Below are positions 1-4,169 of a stretch of 5,438 nt of DNA, in pieces. Position 1 is the first letter of the stretch. The number at the start of each line of letters is the position of its first letter. Made by a program: the position numbers and the translations under genes. The DNA is taken from assembly GCA_027080545.1 (NCBI GenBank), contig JALWRV010000233.1:1-5438 (forward strand). Reading direction: 5' to 3'. The DNA is from Parvularculaceae bacterium (GTDB lineage Bacteria; Pseudomonadota; Alphaproteobacteria; Caulobacterales; Parvularculaceae). Under the pieces are notes generated by a model, which was not told where the DNA came from, searched no databases, and saw only the letters and a program-made list of their open reading frames with translations.

Positions 1-1
1 A

Positions 2-85
2 CCCGATGGTTCAGCCCCCCCTGCAGACAATGAAAATCCCGATGCTGGTGCCGATCAGCCACAAAATAATGGTGATGGCGAATAG
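2..85 (+). CDS. secG: C-terminal tail of probable SecG (partial, 5' end outside window)
   Basis: An open frame enters from the left edge and ends at TAG 83-85, giving 27 residues rich in Pro, Asp, Asn, Ala and Gly and ending NNGDGE. It has no fold-bearing sequence; it looks like a flexible acidic tail. SecG is a small two-helix subunit of the SecYEG translocon in the inner membrane, and in alphaproteobacteria it often carries a low-complexity hydrophilic C-terminus and lies just upstream of pyrG. The identification rests on this position and on the composition of the tail, because the diagnostic membrane helices are outside the window. The gene is 84 bases from pyrG on the same strand, so co-transcription is likely. 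Another small protein with an acidic tail is possible. Confidence 0.5.
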   Translation, partial: PDGSAPPADNENPDAGADQPQNNGDGE

Positions 86-169
86 CTTACCTTTAAGGGC
101 GAAAATATATCGCCGTTCGGGAGAAAACGCCCTTGGACGGCGAGCAGAAGCGGCCTAAGAGGAACGCCC
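86..169 (+). promoter_or_regulatory. secG-pyrG spacer with interleaved complementary segments (candidate pyrG leader)
   Basis: Two 7-base complementary pairs are interleaved. AAGGGCG at 95-101 pairs with CGCCCTT at 128-134, and U-G wobbles at 93-94 with 135-136 could extend it. TCGCCGT at 110-116 pairs with ACGGCGA at 137-143. The order is arm A, arm B, A', B', so the stems must form a pseudoknot or exclude one another. GGGCG at 97-101 could also pair with CGCCC at 165-169, between the ribosome binding site and the pyrG ATG. In addition AACGCCCTTGG (126-136) is repeated as AACGCCCATGG (163-173), the second copy containing the start codon. No U-tract follows the stems, so a simple terminator is unlikely. 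A regulatory role is inferred only. Confidence 0.35.
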
Positions 170-1801
170 ATGGCCCGTTATATTTTCATTACTGGCGGCG
201 TGGTTTCTTCTCTCGGAAAAGGCATCGCTTCCGCCGCTCTTGGTGCGCTCTTGCAGGCGCGCGGCTACAAGGTGCGTCTGCGTAAACTCGACCCCTATCT
301 CAATGTCGATCCGGGTACCATGTCGCCCTATCAGCACGGGGAAGTCTTTGTCACCGATGACGGCGCTGAAACCGATCTTGATCTGGGCCATTATGAGCGC
401 TTTACGGGGGTCAATGCCACCAAAGGCGATAATGTCACCACCGGACAGGTCTATTCGACCATCATCGAGAAAGAACGCCGTGGGGACTATCTTGGTGCTA
501 CCGTGCAAGTCATCCCCCATGTTACCGATGCGATCAAAGAATTTATCTTGTCGGATAATGGTGGGGCTGATTTTGTTTTATGCGAAATTGGCGGCACCGT
601 TGGCGATATAGAAGGATTGCCATTTTTTGAAGCCATTCGCCAATTGCGTAATGAGCTCCCCCGGGGGCAGGCGATTTTTGTTCACCTCACCTTGATGCCC
701 TATATTCCGTCGGCTGGAGAAATGAAAACCAAACCGACCCAACACTCGGTCAAGGAATTGCGCTCCATCGGGATACAGCCGGACATTCTCTTGGTGCGTT
801 CGGATCGGCCAATACCGGAATCAGAACGTCGGAAAATTGCACTATTTTGTAATGTTCGCTCATCGGCAGTGATCGAGGCGATGGATTGCCGCACCATTTA
901 TGAGGTGCCCTTGGCCTATCATGGGGAAGGCTTCGATGGCGAAGTGCTGCGCGCTTTTGGTATCGAAAATGCCCCAGAACCATCACTTGATCGCTGGCGG
1001 GATATTATCCGCCGCATCACCGCCCCGGACGGGGAAGTAAAAATTGCCATTGTCGGTAAATATGTGGTGTTGAAAGATGCCTATAAATCCCTGATTGAGG
1101 CTTTAGTGCATGGGGGCATTGCTAATAACGTACGGGTTCAGATCGAATGGATCGACTCGGCTATTTTTGACAGTGAGGATGTTGCTTCGTCGCGCTTGGA
1201 AGGGGTGCATGGTATTTTGGTGCCCGGCGGGTTTGGCGAGCGTGGGGCCGAAGGCAAAGTGCGCGCTGCCCACTTTGCGCGTACCCGACAGGTACCTTTT
1301 TTCGACATTTGTTACGGAATGCAAATGGCGATCATCGAAGCGGCGCGCAATCTTCTAGGTCAAACCGATGCCAATTCGAGTGAAATTGAAGAGGGTGGTA
1401 CTCATATTGTCGGGTTGATGCGGGAATGGCAACAAGGCAATGAAAAAATACAACGGGATGAAGCCAGCGATCTTGGTGGCACCATGCGTCTTGGGGCCTA
1501 TAAGGCCAAACTAAAAAAGGGCACGCTGGTTCATTCCATTTATGGAACCGAAGATATTTCTGAACGCCACCGCCACCGTTTTGAGGTCAATATGGAATGG
1601 GCCGAGCGCTTTGCAGAACAAGGCGTGGTATTTTCCGGCACATCACCGGATGGCAAATTGCCTGAGATCATGGAGATCCCGGATCACCCATGGTTCGTGG
1701 GGGTACAATTTCACCCGGAACTGAAATCCAGACCCTTCGACCCCCATCCGCTTTTTGCGTCTTTCATTGAGGCGGCCTTGAATCGATCACGCTTGGTGTA
1801 G
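170..1801 (+). CDS. pyrG: CTP synthase (glutamine-hydrolysing)
   Basis: This cytoplasmic enzyme converts UTP, ATP and glutamine to CTP, the last step of de novo pyrimidine nucleotide synthesis. The 543 residues match the family's usual length of about 545. The N-terminal synthetase domain (about 1-265) shows the P-loop GGVVSSLGKG at 9-18, the KLDPY segment at 39-43, the predicted Mg-binding residues D71 and E139, and GGTVGDIEG at 141-149. The C-terminal class I glutaminase domain (about 290-537) has the oxyanion segment PGGFGERG at 352-359, the nucleophile Cys381 in ICYGMQ, and His515 and Glu517 in QFHPE. The ATG at 170 is preceded by AAGAGGA (157-163) at 6-base spacing, and MARYIFITGG is the normal family N-terminus. 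One oddity is Asp379 two residues before the nucleophile, where related glutaminases usually have Gly. The gene follows secG and converges on the next gene with only 14 bases between the stop codons. Confidence 0.98.
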   Translation: MARYIFITGGVVSSLGKGIASAALGALLQARGYKVRLRKLDPYLNVDPGTMSPYQHGEVFVTDDGAETDLDLGHYERFTGVNATKGDNVTTGQVYSTIIEKERRGDYLGATVQVIPHVTDAIKEFILSDNGGADFVLCEIGGTVGDIEGLPFFEAIRQLRNELPRGQAIFVHLTLMPYIPSAGEMKTKPTQHSVKELRSIGIQPDILLVRSDRPIPESERRKIALFCNVRSSAVIEAMDCRTIYEVPLAYHGEGFDGEVLRAFGIENAPEPSLDRWRDIIRRITAPDGEVKIAIVGKYVVLKDAYKSLIEALVHGGIANNVRVQIEWIDSAIFDSEDVASSRLEGVHGILVPGGFGERGAEGKVRAAHFARTRQVPFFDICYGMQMAIIEAARNLLGQTDANSSEIEEGGTHIVGLMREWQQGNEKIQRDEASDLGGTMRLGAYKAKLKKGTLVHSIYGTEDISERHRHRFEVNMEWAERFAEQGVVFSGTSPDGKLPEIMEIPDHPWFVGVQFHPELKSRPFDPHPLFASFIEAALNRSRLV

Positions 1802-1815
1802 GTGACACTCGGCCC

Positions 1816-2286
1816 TTAAATCGAATCATCATTGATCAGGGCGCTATGTTGCCTCGGCTGCACGTCTAGCTTGCCGAGCGCATAAGCGCGAAAGGGGGCC
1901 TTTTGGCTTTCCGTCAGATGGTCGTAGCTCGGGCTGGTAGCATGGCTGAGCATGGCCCGTTGATCGGCCGTTAGATTCTGCCAAAAAATACGCCGCTGAT
2001 CCCGCATATGGGCCCGCTCATGGTCGTTAGCGCGACGATAGGTGTCGGCCGTGGCATCGGCGACATTGATTCGTTGGCGCGGGGAAAATTCGTTTTCGTA
2101 AAAGTCCTTGGCCAGTAAATCGACCATTTGGCGCTGTTCTGGCCCCAACCCGTGCCATTGTCCTATAGACAGCACGGGGGCTACCACCGTCTCCTTGTCC
2201 TGATCTGCCGCTTGAGCCGGTGCGATTTGCACACTCAGCCCGTATCCAATAATGAGCCCCATTAATAGGGGAGTACGCAACTTCAT
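1816..2286 (-). CDS. Putative exported protein with LTxxQ-like motifs (Spy/CpxP-like?)
   Basis: This is a 156-residue protein with a clear Sec signal: KLR, a hydrophobic stretch at about 6-20, and APAQA-AD with probable cleavage after Ala26. The mature part of about 130 residues is polar and looks helical. It has four motifs of the form [LF][TGS]xxQ[RK], at residues 47 (LGPEQR), 67 (FSPRQR), 105 (LTADQR) and 124 (LTESQK). They form two modules, each opening with Trp (W44 and W102) in the shared pattern WxxLxx[ED]QRxM. LTxxQ motifs define the Spy/CpxP family of small periplasmic chaperones and stress sensors, and the length fits, but overall similarity is not proven and LTxxQ is a short motif. 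There are no cysteines. The ATG at 2286 has a strong GGAGGG (complement of 2290-2295) 3 bases upstream. It converges on pyrG and diverges from rpmF, so it is probably transcribed alone. Confidence 0.75.
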   Translation of the reverse strand: MKLRTPLLMGLIIGYGLSVQIAPAQAADQDKETVVAPVLSIGQWHGLGPEQRQMVDLLAKDFYENEFSPRQRINVADATADTYRRANDHERAHMRDQRRIFWQNLTADQRAMLSHATSPSYDHLTESQKAPFRAYALGKLDVQPRQHSALINDDSI

Positions 2287-2319
2287 AAACCCTCCATACG
2301 CTACGGGCTTGATATAGCG

Positions 2320-2397
2320 GCAATAAATTGCGCTTCACTGAAGTCGGATCGTTCAATTTGAAGCAATGGCATTAACCATCAGGGGCAGATCGGTTAA
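2320..2397. repeat. Cluster of short palindromes in a divergent intergenic region
   Basis: Four inverted repeats follow one another between the exported-protein gene and rpmF. They are GCAAT-AA-ATTGC (2320-2331), CTTCA-C-TGAAG (2333-2343), TTCAA-T-TTGAA (2352-2362) and TTAACC-N14-GGTTAA (2372-2397). All arms are perfect but short. They lie between the start of the minus-strand gene at 2286 and the predicted rpmF promoter, where operators would be expected. The regulator is unknown. I see no convincing promoter for the minus-strand gene here, although TATATC-like sequence (complement of 2311-2316) could be a -10. Confidence 0.3.
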
Positions 2398-2424
2398 GGG
2401 TTGGGGGCTCCGCTGTAAAAGCGC

Positions 2425-2453
2425 TTGCCAAGACCTGATGATTGGGCTATCCC
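2425..2453 (+). promoter_or_regulatory. Putative sigma-70 type promoter for rpmF
   Basis: TTGCCA at 2425-2430 and TATCCC at 2448-2453 are separated by 17 bases, a good housekeeping spacing, although the -10 is weak at its last positions. Transcription would begin near 2460, giving a leader of about 45 bases that starts by a small CGCG-CCTT-CGCG hairpin (2453-2464) and ends at the rpmF ribosome binding site. It is the best promoter match in the 220-base divergent region. Confidence 0.4.
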
Positions 2454-2506
2454 GCGCCTTCGCGATCCCTAACACCGCCCTTTTAGCGGCCCGGAGAAGA
2501 TGTAAA

Positions 2507-2689
2507 ATGGCTGTCCCTAAACGAAAAACCACCCCGTCCAAACGCGGCATGCGCCGCGCCCATGATCGGCTGGGCAACCCATCCTATATTGAGGACAAAA
2601 AGTCCGGTAATCTGCGCCGTAATCACCATATTGACCTGAAAGATGGTACATATAATGGCCGTCAGGTGATTGAACCAAGCGACGATTAA
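2507..2689 (+). CDS. rpmF: 50S ribosomal protein L32
   Basis: This is a small protein of the large ribosomal subunit. The 60 residues begin MAVPKRKTTPSKRGMRRAHD, the diagnostic L32 N-terminus, and continue with YIEDKKSGNLRRNHHIDLKDG and GRQVI, as in alphaproteobacterial L32. There is no cysteine, so this is the form without the zinc-binding Cys pairs seen in some bacteria. The short acidic end EPSDD after GRQVI is slightly longer than in common relatives. The open frame continues upstream to an ATG at 2366, but ATG 2507 is chosen because homology starts exactly there and GGAGAAG (2493-2499) lies 7 bases before it. The gene appears monocistronic; a clear intrinsic terminator is not visible downstream. 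Confidence 0.97.
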   Translation: MAVPKRKTTPSKRGMRRAHDRLGNPSYIEDKKSGNLRRNHHIDLKDGTYNGRQVIEPSDD

Positions 2690-2801
2690 GCCCCTGAGAT
2701 TCTCTATTTTTGCCCTATTTCCGCCTGTCCTCGTGGCCGCTCGGATTGTTGTGCCTATGCGAAGCCTAGAGCGATCAGGTTCACGCCAGTTTTTTTGATT
2801 A

Positions 2802-2820
2802 TTTTGCCCTTTTTTTGCCC
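2802..2820. repeat. Tandem TTTTGCCC direct repeat, 11-base period
   Basis: TTTTGCCC occurs at 2802-2809 and 2813-2820, one helical turn apart, just upstream of the 14-base palindrome. A further copy is at 2708-2715 in the same spacer. The T-rich context makes chance occurrence easy. It could be an upstream promoter element or activator half-sites, but nothing here shows it. Confidence 0.25.
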
Positions 2821-2833
2821 CGAATGATTTATA

Positions 2834-2847
2834 GTCTCCTAGGAGAC
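2834..2847. promoter_or_regulatory. Perfect 14-base palindrome, candidate operator for the lipoprotein gene
   Basis: GTCTCCTAGGAGAC is identical to its reverse complement with no central gap. It overlaps a -10-like TATAGT (2830-2835), whose best -35 candidate TTGCCC (2804-2809) has an overlong 20-base spacer. A second weak promoter candidate lies further down: TTTCGG (2855-2860), 17 bases, CATAAT (2878-2883). Either way the palindrome is well placed to bind a dimeric regulator of the gene at 2937. With no loop it is a poor RNA hairpin, so a DNA-binding site is the better reading. Confidence 0.4.
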
Positions 2848-2857
2848 GAGGCGCTTT

Positions 2858-2914
2858 CGGGCAGAGCCCGGCGGCCACATAATTTACCATTGCCACCAAT
2901 TCAAGGTTAATTGG
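2858..2914 (+). other. Two small inverted repeats before the lipoprotein gene
   Basis: CGGGC-AGA-GCCCG (2858-2870) could form a 5-base-pair hairpin with a 3-base loop. CCAATT-N7-AATTGG (2896-2914) lies 12 bases before the ribosome binding site GGGAG (2926-2930). They may be part of the 5' leader or further operators. Both are short and could be chance; there is no U-tract, so they are not terminators. Confidence 0.25.
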
Positions 2915-2936
2915 ACCGGTTGGCCGGGAGAAAAAA

Positions 2937-3812
2937 ATGCAAAAAATTATCACCCAAACCCGATTGATTGTTGGTTTCGGCGTCACGGCCCTTGCGTTGA
3001 TGGCTTGTGAAACCTACCCGACCCTACCGGACCGTTATGCCGAGGCCTATGATTCCTGCGACCAGCAGGCTGGCATCTGCTATACGCAATGCCAATCATA
3101 TTCCATCGAGCAGGGACGCTTGGTCTGTCAGGATGATTGCTCCACTGCCGCGGATCAATGTTTTGCCGATGTCAGCCGTTGGGCAGAGCGTGAATCCGCC
3201 TATCGGGCGCAATCCTCGTTCACCTTCTATGGCATGTATGGCTATTGGCAGCCCTATCATGGCTATTATTATGGCCCCCATGGGCGGCGCTATACCTACG
3301 CTCCATGGCGTCAACCGGGCTATTCCGGCTATGGTTATGGGGGCTATGGCTCCGGCTATAGTGGCTATGGCCATCCCAACCATCCTAGCAACCCTAACCC
3401 CCCAACCACGGGCGGGGGCGATACAGGCGACTCCGGGGGTGATACCACCCGCACTGGCTATGTGGAGCCTAAACGCAGCGATGGGAAGCCGGATTATGGG
3501 GTAGGCGGTAAAGATCGCCCGAAATTACCCAATAGTGAAATCGATTTGCCACGCCCCGGCGGTCGCACCAATGGGGGCAAGCCCGTCACCGATGGTAAGC
3601 CTTATGTGCCGCCTTCGGATCCGCGTCCCTCGGATCAGCCTTACGTACCAAACACGCGCCCGACACCAAAGCCGGTGACGCGCACGGAACCAAGGCCTCA
3701 GCCCCAGCCGCCAAAACCACAATCCCCAAAACCAAAGGGACCGAAATATCCGCCTCCCCAACGGGGTAATGACGCGCCAAAATCGAATAATCATCCAAAA
3801 CAGGATAAATAA
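2937..3812 (+). CDS. Putative lipoprotein with symmetric six-Cys block and Tyr/Gly- and Pro-rich tail
   Basis: I do not recognise a named family for this 291-residue protein. Residues 1-23 form a lipoprotein signal ending in the lipobox LMAC, with Cys24 as the lipidated residue; Glu25 at +2 is not an Asp retention signal, which suggests the outer membrane. Cysteines 41, 48, 52, 64, 68 and 75 are spaced C-x6-C-x3-C-x11-C-x3-C-x6-C, a mirror-symmetric pattern that fits an oxidised helical hairpin with three nested disulfides. Residues about 95-146 are Tyr/Gly-rich, with YGYGGYG and GYSGYG runs. From about 147 the chain is hydrophilic and low in complexity, first Gly/Asp-rich, then rich in Pro, Lys and Arg (PKP, PQP, PYVP), and probably disordered. 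The ATG at 2937 has GGGAG (2926-2930) 6 bases upstream. The gene ends in a strong terminator and stands alone. A surface or peptidoglycan-contacting role is possible but unproven. Confidence 0.85.
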   Translation: MQKIITQTRLIVGFGVTALALMACETYPTLPDRYAEAYDSCDQQAGICYTQCQSYSIEQGRLVCQDDCSTAADQCFADVSRWAERESAYRAQSSFTFYGMYGYWQPYHGYYYGPHGRRYTYAPWRQPGYSGYGYGGYGSGYSGYGHPNHPSNPNPPTTGGGDTGDSGGDTTRTGYVEPKRSDGKPDYGVGGKDRPKLPNSEIDLPRPGGRTNGGKPVTDGKPYVPPSDPRPSDQPYVPNTRPTPKPVTRTEPRPQPQPPKPQSPKPKGPKYPPPQRGNDAPKSNNHPKQDK

Positions 3813-3817
3813 TCAGG

Positions 3818-3856
3818 AAAAAAGCCGCCAACCAGCATGAGGTTGGTGGCTTTTTT
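3818..3856. terminator. Bidirectional intrinsic terminator
   Basis: GCCGCCAACC (3824-3833) and GGTTGGTGGC (3841-3850) form a 10-base-pair stem with one G-U wobble around the 7-base loop AGCATGA. It is flanked by six A on the left (3818-3823) and six T on the right (3851-3856), so a U-tract follows the stem on either strand. It lies 5 bases after the lipoprotein stop codon and 14 bases beyond the stop of the convergent DUF2842 gene, and can serve both. Confidence 0.9.
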
Positions 3857-3870
3857 GTGCAGAATTATGA

Positions 3871-4089
3871 CTATTCCTCGCTCTGATTATCTTCAGGCTG
3901 TTTGTTCATCCACATAATGAGCGGCTTTAACGGAAATGCCCATATAGTGCCGGCGATAATGTAGAAGACGAGTTGCACCAGCAGATTACGAGGCACATAA
4001 TCAGAAATCGTCACTACCAATCCGAAATAGATCAACAGGGCCGGCAAAAATAAAATAATGCCGATCATTTTTTTTATTCTTGGCTGCAC
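3871..4089 (-). CDS. DUF2842 family small inner-membrane protein
   Basis: This 72-residue protein has two predicted membrane helices (about 8-28 and 37-55), a basic N-terminus (PRIKK) and an acidic end (EDNQSEE). The second half carries the family-like pattern WAFPLKPLIMWM (50-61), with Trp50, Pro53, Pro56 and Trp60. I assign it to DUF2842, a small family of unknown function known mainly from alphaproteobacteria, from overall pattern recall. The start is GTG at 4089-4087, with AGAGGA (complement of 4095-4100) 5 bases upstream; an ATG seven codons further in is possible but would lose the basic N-terminus and has no such site. It is divergent from ctaA with 80 bases between the starts and shares the bidirectional terminator at its 3' end. 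Confidence 0.85.
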   Translation of the reverse strand: MQPRIKKMIGIILFLPALLIYFGLVVTISDYVPRNLLVQLVFYIIAGTIWAFPLKPLIMWMNKQPEDNQSEE

Positions 4090-4127
4090 AAAATCCTCTA
4101 AATAGGCAATAGGTTGATGGCCTTCTG

Positions 4128-4147
4128 GACGAAGATGATGGTTCGTC
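4128..4147. promoter_or_regulatory. Inverted repeat and TATATA box upstream of ctaA
   Basis: GACGAA (4128-4133) and TTCGTC (4142-4147) are perfect inverted arms around an 8-base spacer, in the 80-base region between the divergent DUF2842 and ctaA genes. TATATAAG (4157-4164) lies just 3' and resembles a -10, but no good -35 is seen 16-18 bases before it. Its position only a few bases from the ctaA ATG at 4170 would imply a leaderless or very short-leader transcript. The operator role is inferred. Confidence 0.3.
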
Positions 4148-4169
4148 TTAGGGCAGTATATAAGCGGAT

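Noticed and set aside
1796..1808. GTGT-N5-ACAC at the pyrG stop codon as a terminator
   Set aside because: The stem is only 4 base pairs, with no G/C-rich core and no U-tract.
2366..2506. Upstream extension of the rpmF frame (47 extra codons to ATG 2366)
   Set aside because: L32 begins exactly at MAVPKRK, the ribosome binding site sits before 2507, and the extension covers the predicted promoter and its composition is unlike L32.
2760..2800. Possible rpmF terminator before the T-run at about 2790-2796
   Set aside because: No stem longer than 2-3 base pairs can be drawn directly before the T-run.
2824..2910. Short plus-strand frame of 28 codons in the lipoprotein leader
   Set aside because: It has no ribosome binding site (the bases before it are a T/C run) and it spans the palindrome and hairpin; chance frame.
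2483..2986. Minus-strand open frame of 167 codons opposite rpmF and its downstream spacer
   Set aside because: It runs antisense to a certain rpmF gene and through the palindrome and lipoprotein leader, and its product resembles no family I know. rpmF accounts for the coding signal there.
3007..3504. Long alternate-frame plus-strand frame (165 codons) inside the lipoprotein gene
   Set aside because: Its Met/Ala/Ile-rich product follows from reading Tyr/Gly codons out of frame; the lipoprotein frame has a signal peptide, lipobox, ribosome binding site and terminator.
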